Positions 15,920-23,387 of a DNA stretch of 64,000 nt are shown piece after piece. Position numbers and translations under genes: made by a program. The DNA lies in assembly GCA_902801845.1 (NCBI GenBank), contig CADCJW010000004.1, positions 71,936 through 135,935 of the forward strand, in the 5' to 3' direction. The notes below the pieces were generated by a model that worked only from the letters and a program-made list of their open reading frames with translations, did not search any database and had not been told where the DNA came from. Position 1 is the first letter of the stretch. Every line of letters begins with the position of its first letter. This stretch comes from an uncultured Eubacteriales bacterium. Lineage in GTDB: Bacteria > Bacillota > Clostridia > Christensenellales > CAG-138.

Positions 15920-16414
15920 ATGCGGACCATCTATCTTGCCGGCGGCTGTTTTTGGGGGATGCAGAAGTTTTTCGACCAGTTCGAGGGCGTCCTCGCCACG
16001 GAGGTGGGCTACGCCAACGGCCCCGACCGGGCGCCCAGCTACCAGGACGTCTGCCACGACAGCGGCCACGCCGAGACCGTGAGGATCGATTACGACGAGG
16101 GGAAGCTGTCCCTGGAAAAGCTGATGGACCTCTATTTCCTGGTCATCGACCCCTTGTCCGTGAACCGGCAGGGGGGCGACGCGGGCATCCAGTATCGGAC
16201 CGGGGTCTACTACACCGACCCTTCCCAGCTGCCCGCCCTGCAGGCCGCCTTCGATCAGGAGTCCCAAAAGCTGGGCGCGCCCCTGGCCGTGGAGCTTTTG
16301 CCCCTTCAAAACTTCTTTCCCGCCGAGGCCTACCACCAGAAATACCTGGACAAGAACCCCGGCGGCTACTGCCACATCCCGGCGAAGATGATGCATTTGG
16401 AGAGGAAGGATTGA
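15920..16414 (+). CDS. msrA: Peptide-methionine (S)-S-oxide reductase MsrA
   Basis: 164 residues. Residues 7-13 are AGGCFWG, containing the catalytic Cys10 attacked by methionine-S-sulfoxide; later motifs GYANG, YHQKYL and the C-terminal GGYCHIP are also diagnostic. It repairs oxidised methionine in proteins using thioredoxin, and a thioredoxin reductase gene is at 31710. There is no fused MsrB domain. The ATG at 15920 follows GGAAGGGAGCAGGGA; a longer frame from 15881 would start inside the promoter. Monocistronic, with a three-hairpin element 7 nt after the stop. Confidence 0.95.
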   Translation: MRTIYLAGGCFWGMQKFFDQFEGVLATEVGYANGPDRAPSYQDVCHDSGHAETVRIDYDEGKLSLEKLMDLYFLVIDPLSVNRQGGDAGIQYRTGVYYTDPSQLPALQAAFDQESQKLGAPLAVELLPLQNFFPAEAYHQKYLDKNPGGYCHIPAKMMHLERKD

Positions 16415-16421
16415 AAGCTTC

Positions 16422-16671
16422 GGCGCTTTTCTTGGTAAGAAAAGCGCCCCAAAAGAACACAAGGGGGGATAGGTTTTTGCGTACCTATCCCCCTTAGTAT
16501 ATTTGAGCTTCTCTTTTTGCGCCGCTTTTTTCTTCTGCTGGGTGCAAAACATAATCGAACCCTGCGCTAAGCTTGGGTTCTCATTGTTTTGCCCGTGCTA
16601 CGCCTCGCTGCTTCTGCCACAGGCAGCGCTCGGCTTCGCACTCACCGAAGAGAAAAAAGCTGCAAAAGAAC
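16422..16671. repeat. Three-hairpin intergenic element, copy C (inverted, with enlarged loop)
   Basis: Read on the minus strand it has the same order as the other copies. Hairpin 3 is 16422-16448 (GGCGCTTTTC ... GAAAAGCGCC). Hairpin 2 is 16461-16495 (GGGGATAGGT paired with ACCTATCCCC), beside the linker CCAAAAGAAC. Hairpin 1 is split: one arm near 16520-16536 (GCGCCGCTTTTTTCTTC), the other near 16646-16663 (GAAGAGAAAAAAGCTGC), with over 100 bp between them instead of a short loop. The insert has small hairpins of its own (GGCAGCGCTCGGC region). It fills the gap between the convergent msrA and transporter genes. Confidence 0.7.
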
Positions 16672-16680
16672 CCAACAGAA

Positions 16681-18246
16681 TCAATCCCCCACGTCCAGCG
16701 CTTCCAGCCGGCTCTTGGTGGGGATGGGCTTGCTGTCGCCATGCTTCACGAAGACCATGGTGAAGGCGGCCAGGACGACGAACACCGTGGCGTAGGGGAA
16801 CAGGGCGGTCATGCCCACCCGGTCCATGAGGGCGCCGGAGAAGTAGGGGGTGAAGGTCTGGGCGGCCATGCTGGCGGTGTAGTAGAAGCCCGTGTACTTG
16901 CCCACGTCCCCGCCCCGGGAGAGCTCCACCACCATGGGGAAGCTGTTCACGTTGATTGTGGCCCAGCCGATGCCGGCCAGGGCGAACATGCAGTTCATGA
17001 GCATGGCGGGGCTCCCCTCCCGGAGGAAGGAGGCGATGCAGAAGGAGGCGGCCAGCAGGCCGATGCCGATCAGGATCGTCTTCTTCCGGCCGATCTTGCT
17101 CGCCACCATGCCCACGGGGATATAGGAAACGATGGCAGCCACGTTGGCGATCATGAGGGTGCTGTTATAATCGAGGGACAAGACCTTCCCCGCGTAGACG
17201 GAGTATTTGGAGGTGACGGCGTTGTACCCCATGAACCAGAACACCACCGACGCCAGGATCAAAATGAGACTGGTGAGCTCGGGCTTGGAGAGCTTCCGGG
17301 TCTCGCCCTTTTCCATCTCCTCCGGCGTCGCCTCGTTGAGACCGTACTTGGCGCTCTCCTCCTCCATCTCGCGGACGAACCGGGGCTCGTCCACTGTCAG
17401 GCGGAAGACAAGGAGGGCGAGAAGCATGATCCCGGCCACGATCCCGAAGAACCTGGTGTAGCTCATGAGCGAATTCTTCACCGAGCCGGTGGAAAGCACC
17501 ATGCCCAGCACCAGCACCAATATGCCGCCCGCCGTGCCCATGAGGTTGATGATGGCGTTCGCCTTGGACCGCAGGGGCTTCATGGTCACGTCCGGCATCA
17601 GCGCCACGGCGGGGGAGCGGAAGGTGGCCATAGCGATCAGGATGATGAGCAGCACCCCAATGAACAGGATCAGCGTCCGCGGATTGTCCCGGGTCACCTG
17701 CTGGGCGTAGTGCTGCCGGGCGGGGACCACGAAGTTGGTGTAGTCGGCGTTGGTGACCTTCTTGCCGGTCTCCGGGTCCAAGGTCTGGGAGACGATGGCG
17801 GTGAACTGCTCCCGGGTGAACTTTTCGCCCAGGACCACCTGCTGCCCGTCAGGGGTCTGGATGGTGGCGTCCTTCTCCGCGTCGTAGAGCACCTCCAGCG
17901 CGGCGGGATCGTCGATCTTCGCCACGGCCTCGATGTTCTTGAGCTGCCGGTTGTCCACGAAGGAGAGGACCACCAGCATCACCGCGGCGATGATGGTGCC
18001 GAAGAGGATGAAGGGCGTCCGGCGGCCCAGCCGGTGGCGGCACTTGTCGGAAATGGTGCCGAACAGGGGCAGCATGAACAGGGCAAGCACGTTGTCCAGG
18101 GCCATGATGATGCCCGAATGGGCCTGGGTCATGCCGAACTTGTCGGTCAGGATCTTGGGGATGATGGTGTCGTAGGCGTTCCAGAAGGTGCAGATCAGGA
18201 AGAACGCGAAGCCGACGAGGATGGTGCGCTTGTAATTGAGTTTCAT
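16681..18246 (-). CDS. MFS transporter, SLC45/GPH-like sugar transporter
   Basis: 521 residues with twelve predicted membrane helices. The start MKLNYKRTILVGFAFFLICTFW and the conserved block CRHRLGRRTPFILFGT after the second helix pair resemble bacterial SLC45/GPH-type sugar transporters. Between helices 3 and 4 there is a soluble insertion of about 90 residues (near 97-190), expected outside the cell; similar insertions are common in clostridial members. GGGGAGGCCC precedes the ATG. It is divergent from the GlpQ gene and has no glycosidase neighbour, so the sugar is not predictable. Proton- or sodium-coupled uptake is likely. Confidence 0.85.
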   Translation of the reverse strand: MKLNYKRTILVGFAFFLICTFWNAYDTIIPKILTDKFGMTQAHSGIIMALDNVLALFMLPLFGTISDKCRHRLGRRTPFILFGTIIAAVMLVVLSFVDNRQLKNIEAVAKIDDPAALEVLYDAEKDATIQTPDGQQVVLGEKFTREQFTAIVSQTLDPETGKKVTNADYTNFVVPARQHYAQQVTRDNPRTLILFIGVLLIILIAMATFRSPAVALMPDVTMKPLRSKANAIINLMGTAGGILVLVLGMVLSTGSVKNSLMSYTRFFGIVAGIMLLALLVFRLTVDEPRFVREMEEESAKYGLNEATPEEMEKGETRKLSKPELTSLILILASVVFWFMGYNAVTSKYSVYAGKVLSLDYNSTLMIANVAAIVSYIPVGMVASKIGRKKTILIGIGLLAASFCIASFLREGSPAMLMNCMFALAGIGWATINVNSFPMVVELSRGGDVGKYTGFYYTASMAAQTFTPYFSGALMDRVGMTALFPYATVFVVLAAFTMVFVKHGDSKPIPTKSRLEALDVGD

Positions 18247-18271
18247 GAAGGGCCTCCCCTGTGGAAATCTG

Positions 18272-18300
18272 TGTACATTTTACCGCGTTTCGGGTATAAT
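18272..18300 (+). promoter_or_regulatory. Promoter of the glycerophosphodiesterase-Nudix operon
   Basis: TGTACA (18272-18277), a 17-nt spacer and a consensus TATAAT (18295-18300), about 34 nt before the start codon at 18335. Confidence 0.7.
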
Positions 18301-18334
18301 GACAACCAAGAATTCTTTAAATCCGGAGGCGAAC

Positions 18335-19156
18335 ATGATCTGGCTTCTGATACCGGCGGCGCTGCTGTTGCTGTGGCTGTTTCTAATCGCCCCGGGCGTC
18401 GCGTCCCGGGCCCGGCGCGCCCCCTTCGAGGGCCGGGCCTACGCCCACCGGGGGCTGTATGAGCTTGACCAGTCCGTGCCGGAGAACTCGTTGGAAGCCT
18501 TCCGCCGGGCGGTGGCGGCGGGCTACGGGGCGGAGCTGGACGTGCAGCGGACGCAGGACGGGCAGATCGTGGTCTTCCACGACGACAGCCTACAGCGGGC
18601 CTGCGGTGTGGATAAGGCCGTCCGGGACTTCACCTATGAGGAGCTGCAGCAGATCCCCCTCTTTGGGACGGATGAGCGCATACCCCTGTTTTCGGAGGTG
18701 CTCAGGATATTCGACGGGCGGCAGCCCCTGATCGTGGAGCTCAAATACGGTCCCGACTGGGCCCTTGTGTGCGAGGGTACCCGGGCGCTGCTGGACACCT
18801 ATCCTGGCCCCGCCTGCGTGGAGAGCTTCCACCCGGCCATGGTCCGCTGGTTCAAAAAGCACGATCCGAAGCACCTTCGGGGGCAGCTGTCCGAGGCGGC
18901 CTGCTTCTCGAAAAAGACTTTGCCCGGATATTTGGCCTTCGCCATGAGCCGGCTCCTATCCAACTGTCTCACCCGGCCCCAGTTCGTCGCCTACCGGGTG
19001 GGCCCGAAGCCCCTCTCCGTCCGTCTTTGCGAGGCTATGGGCGCCATGAAGGTCCTCTGGACCGCCCGGGAGCGGTCGCAGCACGCCCGGCGCATGGCGG
19101 AGAACCAGGCCGTGATCTTCGAGGGGTATCGGCCCCGGGAGGGAAAAGCTGCATGA
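18335..19156 (+). CDS. Glycerophosphodiester phosphodiesterase family protein
   Basis: 273 residues: an N-terminal membrane anchor (MIWLLIPAALLLLWLF), then a GDPD domain. Motifs are YAHRGLY, PENSLEAFRRA and the metal-binding ELDVQRTQDGQIVVFHDD, followed by VELKY. The enzyme hydrolyses glycerophosphodiesters to glycerol-3-phosphate and an alcohol using a divalent metal; being membrane-tethered it may act on phospholipid breakdown products or teichoic-acid fragments. CCGGAGG precedes the ATG. Its stop overlaps the start of the Nudix gene (ATGA), so the two are coupled. A degenerate copy of its last codons occurs at 19670. Confidence 0.88.
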   Translation: MIWLLIPAALLLLWLFLIAPGVASRARRAPFEGRAYAHRGLYELDQSVPENSLEAFRRAVAAGYGAELDVQRTQDGQIVVFHDDSLQRACGVDKAVRDFTYEELQQIPLFGTDERIPLFSEVLRIFDGRQPLIVELKYGPDWALVCEGTRALLDTYPGPACVESFHPAMVRWFKKHDPKHLRGQLSEAACFSKKTLPGYLAFAMSRLLSNCLTRPQFVAYRVGPKPLSVRLCEAMGAMKVLWTARERSQHARRMAENQAVIFEGYRPREGKAA

Positions 19157-19635
19157 AGACCATCGAGATCGTGGGAAAAAACTATTTCGGTCATTGGACC
19201 CATGAGCGCACCGCCTGCCGGTGCATCGTGATCGAGGACGGCCGCGTCCTGCTGTCCTATGCTGCCCGTGACGATCTATGGATGATCCCCGGCGGCGGCC
19301 TGGAAGCGGGCGAGGATGAGGGGACCTGCTGCGTCCGGGAGCTGGCGGAGGAGACGGGCCGCATCGTCCTGCCGTCCGCCTGCGCGTTGGAGATAGATGA
19401 ATACTACGAGGATTGCAAGTACGTCAGCCGATACTTTTTCGGCGCCGTGGTGGGCCGCTGCCAGATCAAGCTCACGGAAGCGGAGCAACGGATGGGCCTG
19501 GAGCCCCGCTGGCTGCCCGGGGAGGAAGCCCTCCATATCTTCTCCCGTCACGCCGACTATACGGACCTAGACGAGGAGCGCCGGGGCATCTATCAGCGGG
19601 AGTTCACGGCTCTCTCGGCGCTTTTGAAGGGATAA
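19153..19635 (+). CDS. Nudix hydrolase
   Basis: 160 residues. The Nudix box is complete: GGLEAGEDE, then seven residues to RELAEETG, giving the helix that binds magnesium and cleaves nucleoside diphosphate-linked compounds. It starts inside the stop codon of the GDPD gene. The substrate of small single-domain Nudix proteins cannot be told from the box alone; oxidised nucleotides, NAD-related or nucleotide-sugar compounds are all possible. Cytoplasmic. Confidence 0.88.
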   Translation: MKTIEIVGKNYFGHWTHERTACRCIVIEDGRVLLSYAARDDLWMIPGGGLEAGEDEGTCCVRELAEETGRIVLPSACALEIDEYYEDCKYVSRYFFGAVVGRCQIKLTEAEQRMGLEPRWLPGEEALHIFSRHADYTDLDEERRGIYQREFTALSALLKG

Positions 19636-19669
19636 GCATGGAGATCTTTGCTACCGGCGACAGAAGCGA

Positions 19670-19774
19670 ATGGCGGAGAACCACGCCGTGATCTTCGAGG
19701 GATATCGACCGCAGGGCAAGAGGGGATCGGAAGCGGGCCGCTTTTCTTTCAGGAAAAGCGGTCTGCTTTTATAA
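19670..19774 (+). pseudogene. Degenerate duplicate of the 3' end of the GDPD gene
   Basis: About 45 bp (19670-19715) repeat, with few differences, the end of the gene at 18335 (19093-19138): both read M-A-E-N-[QH]-A-V-I-F-E-G-Y-R-P. After that the frame drifts into a different tail and stops at 19774 within a hairpin (GCCGCTTTTC ... GAAAAGCGGT, 19737-19762). There is no ribosome binding site and no complete domain. The likely origin is a tandem duplication of the GDPD-Nudix pair followed by loss of most of the second copy. Confidence 0.7.
19737..19770 (+). terminator. Probable terminator after the GDPD-Nudix pair
   Basis: GCCGCTTTT and AAAAGCGGT pair around CTTTCAGG, followed by CTGCTTTT. 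The arm composition resembles hairpin 3 of the dispersed elements, so this may be a solitary relative of them. Confidence 0.5.
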
Positions 19775-19854
19775 ATCCGTTTATCGTCTGCAATCTTTCT
19801 CCCCTCTTTTGTGTCCTATAGCCAGAAACGCGTTTCGAGAAAGGAAATGAGCAC

Positions 19855-20349
19855 ATGCAAGGACCAAACATACCGGACATCACCACCCGGGAGGGCTTCG
19901 CGGCGGCCGCCGCCCCCTTGGAGCGGCTGCTGCTCACCGTGAGCTACGGCGTGCTCCGCAGCTGGGATCTGGCGGCGGACGCGGTGCAATCCGCCCTCCT
20001 CAAGGGCTGGCGCTGCCGTCACAGCGTGAAGGACGCTCAAAACTTCAAGCCCTGGCTCGTGAAGATCGCCGTCAACGAAAGCAAGAACCTGCTGCGCCGG
20101 GGCTTCACCGTGGAGCTGCCGGAGACTTTGGCGGACAAGCCTGCAGATAGGGAGCTGCAGCTGGACGTGCGGCAGGCGGTGTACGACCTGCCCGAAAAGT
20201 ATCGGTTGCCGGTGATGCTGTTCTACTTCGAGGACATGGCCGTGGCGGACATCGCCAAGGCGTTGGACCTGCCCCAGGGCACGGTGATATCCCACCTGCA
20301 CCGGGGCCGGGCGAAGCTGAGAGAGGAGCTGAAAGACTATGGAAAATAA
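19855..20349 (+). CDS. ECF-type RNA polymerase sigma factor
   Basis: 164 residues, the size of a group IV sigma-70 factor. Region 2 covers about residues 22-90 (LERLLLTVSYGVLR, DAVQSALLKGWR, NFKPWLVKIAVNES). Region 4 covers about 105-160 (VYDLPEKYRLPVMLFYFEDM, then IAKALDLPQGTVISHLHRGRAKL), a clear helix-turn-helix for the -35 element. The start lies 18 nt after a perfect 12-bp palindrome GAAACGCGTTTC (19825-19836), which could be part of its own promoter or an operator. Its 3' end overlaps the DUF4179 gene by 11 nt, so the pair is coupled. The stress signal is unknown. Confidence 0.9.
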   Translation: MQGPNIPDITTREGFAAAAAPLERLLLTVSYGVLRSWDLAADAVQSALLKGWRCRHSVKDAQNFKPWLVKIAVNESKNLLRRGFTVELPETLADKPADRELQLDVRQAVYDLPEKYRLPVMLFYFEDMAVADIAKALDLPQGTVISHLHRGRAKLREELKDYGK

Positions 20350-21760
20350 GGACATTTTGGAACAGGAACGGGAACTCAGGAATGATCCGCTCTATGACCT
20401 GCTGCGGGATGACCGGCCCCAGCCGCCCCGGGAGAGCCGGGAGCGGGTCCGCCGGACCCTGGACAGGATCGAGAGGCCGCCCTTCGCCCGGTTGGGGGCC
20501 TTCGCCCGCCGGGCCCCGGTGGCCTTCGCCGCGGCCTGCATGGCGCTGGCGCTGCTGCTGTCCGGCACGGTCTACGCCATCGGAAGCTGGATCGGCCGAG
20601 AGGATTATAAGCCCGGGGACTACATCACCACCCCCGCGGACCAGCGGACGGAGGCCTCGGCTGTGCCCGAGATCGAGCAGGTGGTCCAGGGCGCCGCGCC
20701 CCGGTCCGAGGGCTGTCGGTTCGTCCTGCTGCCGGAGATGAGCGATGCCGAGGATCTGAACGGCTGGCGGGTGAAGATGGGGCAAAACAAATATGACGAG
20801 GAGGACTGGGCCTGGGTCCGGGAGATCCGGCCCGAGATACAGGAGGTCCTCTATGACGGCACCGCCTTTGCCTACACCATCCGGCTCAACACGGACCACG
20901 CCGCCGCCTTCAGCCGGGAGAACCACGGCGACCAGTGGCTGGACGCCCTGGTGGAGCAGACCCTCTACACGGATACGGGCCGGAAGATCGGCACCGTCAC
21001 CGGTGAGACCGGCCTTTTGGAGGAAAGCTGTGACGGGCAGGGCATCACCCTTTACAGCGAGGACAGCCTCACAGAGCCGTTGCAGGGCAGCGGGCGGGTA
21101 TCCTTCACCGCGGAGATCGCCCTCCAGGACGTGAACGTGGACGACATGGCCCACGTGGGCCTGCTGGGCACCGTCTACTACACCTTCTCCTTTGACCTGG
21201 ACGAGGCCCTGAAGGCCGCCAACGGGGACACCCGCACCGCGGAGCGCCGCCTCTCCGGCCATGTGGTGCTGACCCAGGAGGAGGGGGAGAGGATGTGGAA
21301 CACCCCCGTACATCTGGACGGAGTGGTGCTGGAGGAAAGGGCCAGCTTCCGCGGCACCGGTGTCTATCTCAGCTACCGGGTGAAGGAGGCGCCCGCGGAC
21401 TGGACGGCGTGGATGAAGCGGTGCCTTCTGTCCCCCACCAACGAAAAGGGCAAGTTCGAGGGCCTGTCCGTAAGCTATACCCTGGGCGGGGACGACACGG
21501 TCTACGAGCCCTCCTTCCCGGAGGTCACGGCCCAGGGGGACGGCACCTTCGCCTACACGGTGATCCTGCCCATCTTCCCCTCGGACTACGAGGCGTTGAA
21601 GCAGCAGGGCGTCACCCTGCGGCTAACCCTCCACGCCGTGGATTCCTTCAACGGCCAGCCGGTGGACGACACCTGGTCCGTGGCCGAATTCCCCGAGGAC
21701 GGTTGGGACACCACCACCAACCCTCAGCCCCTGCTCAGCTTCCCTCTGGATTTGCCGTAA
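20339..21760 (+). CDS. DUF4179-type membrane protein, probable anti-sigma partner
   Basis: 473 residues: a charged cytoplasmic N-terminus of about 58 residues, one membrane helix (about 60-82, PVAFAAACMALALLL), then about 390 extracellular residues rich in beta strands. This layout, and its overlap with an ECF sigma gene, is that of DUF4179 proteins, which are thought to bind the sigma factor through the N-terminus and sense a signal outside. The extracellular part contains no enzyme motif I recognise. A classical zinc-type anti-sigma motif (HxxxCxxC) is absent, so sigma binding is inferred from context. Confidence 0.75.
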   Translation: MENKDILEQERELRNDPLYDLLRDDRPQPPRESRERVRRTLDRIERPPFARLGAFARRAPVAFAAACMALALLLSGTVYAIGSWIGREDYKPGDYITTPADQRTEASAVPEIEQVVQGAAPRSEGCRFVLLPEMSDAEDLNGWRVKMGQNKYDEEDWAWVREIRPEIQEVLYDGTAFAYTIRLNTDHAAAFSRENHGDQWLDALVEQTLYTDTGRKIGTVTGETGLLEESCDGQGITLYSEDSLTEPLQGSGRVSFTAEIALQDVNVDDMAHVGLLGTVYYTFSFDLDEALKAANGDTRTAERRLSGHVVLTQEEGERMWNTPVHLDGVVLEERASFRGTGVYLSYRVKEAPADWTAWMKRCLLSPTNEKGKFEGLSVSYTLGGDDTVYEPSFPEVTAQGDGTFAYTVILPIFPSDYEALKQQGVTLRLTLHAVDSFNGQPVDDTWSVAEFPEDGWDTTTNPQPLLSFPLDLP

Positions 21761-21764
21761 GCAC

Positions 21765-21793
21765 TCGACAGCCCCCGGTCCCTGTGGTATGAT
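21765..21793 (+). promoter_or_regulatory. Promoter of the GNAT-P-loop pair
   Basis: TCGACA (21765-21770), a 17-nt spacer and TATGAT (21788-21793), with the start codon about 60 nt further on, after AGAGGAGGGCAAGGC. Confidence 0.6.
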
Positions 21794-21853
21794 CTGTAGG
21801 GGAGATTCACGAATCGCCCGTACAATATGCACGACTACAGAGGAGGGCAAGGC

Positions 21854-22255
21854 ATGAACTATCGGATCATCCAAGGCGCGGAGAATATGCGGCTGGAGGA
21901 CGTGGTACGGCTCCTTCAGACCACCTACTGGGCTGAGAAACGGCCCATGGAGGTCACCGAGCGGGCCATGGGGCACTCCGTCTGCTATGGCATTTTTTTG
22001 GAAGGGTCCGACGCTCTGGCGGGCTTCGCCCGGGTCATCACGGACTATGCCACCACCTTCTATCTCTGCGACGTGGTGGTGGACCCCGTCTGCCGGGGCC
22101 AGGGCCTGGGCAGGGCACTCCTGGTCCACATCCTTTCCCAGCCGGAATACAGGGGCCTGCGGGGCTTTCTCATCACCCGAGACGCCCACGGCCTCTACCG
22201 CAAATTCGGCTTCGAGACCGCCACCGACCGGGTCATGGTGAGGGAGAGGAAATGA
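21854..22255 (+). CDS. GNAT family N-acetyltransferase
   Basis: 133 residues with the GNAT core: a strand ending FYLCDVVVDP, then the acetyl-CoA loop CRGQGLGRALLVH (Q/RxxGxG/A), and a C-terminal FLITRDAHGLYRKFGFE, typical of the YjhQ/ElaA-like small acetyltransferases. The start was set at the ATG following GAGGAGGGCAAGGC rather than an upstream one. The stop overlaps the next gene (ATGA). The acceptor could be a small amine or a protein N-terminus; nothing here decides it. Confidence 0.88.
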   Translation: MNYRIIQGAENMRLEDVVRLLQTTYWAEKRPMEVTERAMGHSVCYGIFLEGSDALAGFARVITDYATTFYLCDVVVDPVCRGQGLGRALLVHILSQPEYRGLRGFLITRDAHGLYRKFGFETATDRVMVRERK

Positions 22256-22755
22256 AAACCCTGTCCATCGGCAATCGCATCCTGATCCTGGGCTGCCCGG
22301 GGAGCGGGAAGAGCACCTTCGCCCGGGCCCTGGGGGAAAGGACGGGGCTGCCGGTGGTGCATCTGGACAATATCTGGTGGCGGGCGGACGGGACCCATAT
22401 CAGCCGGGAGGAGTTCGACCGAGCCCTGGCTGAACTGCTGGCGGGGGAAAAATGGATCATGGACGGGGACTACAGCCGCACCTACGAGGTCCGCATCCGA
22501 GCCTCGGACACGTTGATCTTCCTCGATTACCCCGAGGACGTGTGCATGGCCGGCATCATCGCCCGGGTGGGGCAAGATCGCCCCGACATGCCCTGGACGG
22601 AAGGGACCCTGGACCCGGAGCTGGTGGCCCAGGTCCAAAGCTACCGCCGGGACAACCGGCCCGCGATCTATGCCCTGCTGGAGAAGTACTCCGAGAAGCA
22701 GGCCATCATCTTCACCGACCGCGCCCAGGCGGACCGGTGGCTCTCCCGGATCTGA
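22252..22755 (+). CDS. P-loop NTPase, adenylate-kinase-like (FlaR-type)
   Basis: 167 residues. Walker A is GCPGSGKST (residues 14-22); after it come VHLDNIWW, a lid-like region WIMDGDYSRTYEVRIR and LIFLDYPEDVC. This is the pattern of the so-called DNA topology modulation protein family, whose members look like small nucleoside or nucleotide kinases; the topology name has little biochemical support. Translated with the GNAT gene through a 4-nt overlap. Cytoplasmic; substrate unknown. Confidence 0.8.
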   Translation: MKTLSIGNRILILGCPGSGKSTFARALGERTGLPVVHLDNIWWRADGTHISREEFDRALAELLAGEKWIMDGDYSRTYEVRIRASDTLIFLDYPEDVCMAGIIARVGQDRPDMPWTEGTLDPELVAQVQSYRRDNRPAIYALLEKYSEKQAIIFTDRAQADRWLSRI

Positions 22756-22758
22756 ATC

Positions 22759-22789
22759 AAAAAAAGCCTCCCGCGAAGGAGGCTTTTTT
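22759..22789. terminator. Bidirectional rho-independent terminator
   Basis: AAAAAAGCCTCC - CGCGAA - GGAGGCTTTTTT: a perfect GCCTCC/GGAGGC stem flanked by A's and T's, between the end of the P-loop gene (+) and the end of iorB (-). It serves both. Confidence 0.9.
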
Positions 22790-22801
22790 CATGCGTATCG
22801 A

Positions 22802-23371
22802 TCAGGACTCCCGTCCCAACTGGAACGCCTTTTTATTGAGCTCCAGGAACTTGGGGGGCACGGTGGTCTCCAATGACTGCCGCCACACGGCTTCGTCAAG
22901 GTCCATGGCCTTGGAGAGCACGCCCGTGAGCACCACGTTCACGGCCTTGGGGCTGCCCGCCTGCTCCGCGAGAGCGAGGGCGTCTACGGCGATCACGTCG
23001 GCCTTCGCTTTCAAATCGTCGAGGACGTTTTCCGGGTAGGCCATCTGCCCGGTGATCACGGGCATGGGCAGGATGTGCTGGGTGTTGGTGATGATGGTGC
23101 CGCCCTTCTTAAGATAGGGCAGGAACCGGCCCGCCTCCAGGGCCTCGAAAGAGAGGATGTAATCCGCCTCCCCCAGGTCGATGAGGGGGGAGTGGACCGT
23201 GTCGCCGTACTTCACGTAGGTCACCACGGAGCCGCCCCGCTGGGACATGCCGTGGACCTCGCTTAGCTTCACGTCCGCCCCCGTGCTGATAAGGGCGTTG
23301 CCGATGATACGGGAGGCCAGCAATGTGCCCTGGCCGCCTACGCCGACGATCATGATGGATTTCGTTTCCAT
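22802..23371 (-). CDS. iorB: Indolepyruvate:ferredoxin oxidoreductase, beta subunit
   Basis: 189 residues of the gamma-type domain of 2-oxoacid:ferredoxin oxidoreductases: IMIVGVGGQGTLLASRIIG at the N-terminus, SEVHGMSQRGGSVVTYVKYG and FEALEAGRFLPYLKKGG. With IorA it oxidatively decarboxylates aryl pyruvates (from tryptophan, phenylalanine or tyrosine) to aryl-acetyl-CoA and reduces ferredoxin. The start is preceded by GTAAGGAGGTTAGC and lies 16 nt after the iorA stop. The pair points to amino acid fermentation in an anaerobe. Confidence 0.92.
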   Translation of the reverse strand: METKSIMIVGVGGQGTLLASRIIGNALISTGADVKLSEVHGMSQRGGSVVTYVKYGDTVHSPLIDLGEADYILSFEALEAGRFLPYLKKGGTIITNTQHILPMPVITGQMAYPENVLDDLKAKADVIAVDALALAEQAGSPKAVNVVLTGVLSKAMDLDEAVWRQSLETTVPPKFLELNKKAFQLGRES

Positions 23372-23387
23372 AGCTAACCTCCTTACC

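Noticed and set aside
18607..18615. A perfect DnaA box (TGTGGATAA)
   Set aside because: It is single, lies inside the GDPD coding sequence and has no AT-rich region or further boxes nearby, so it is not evidence of an origin.
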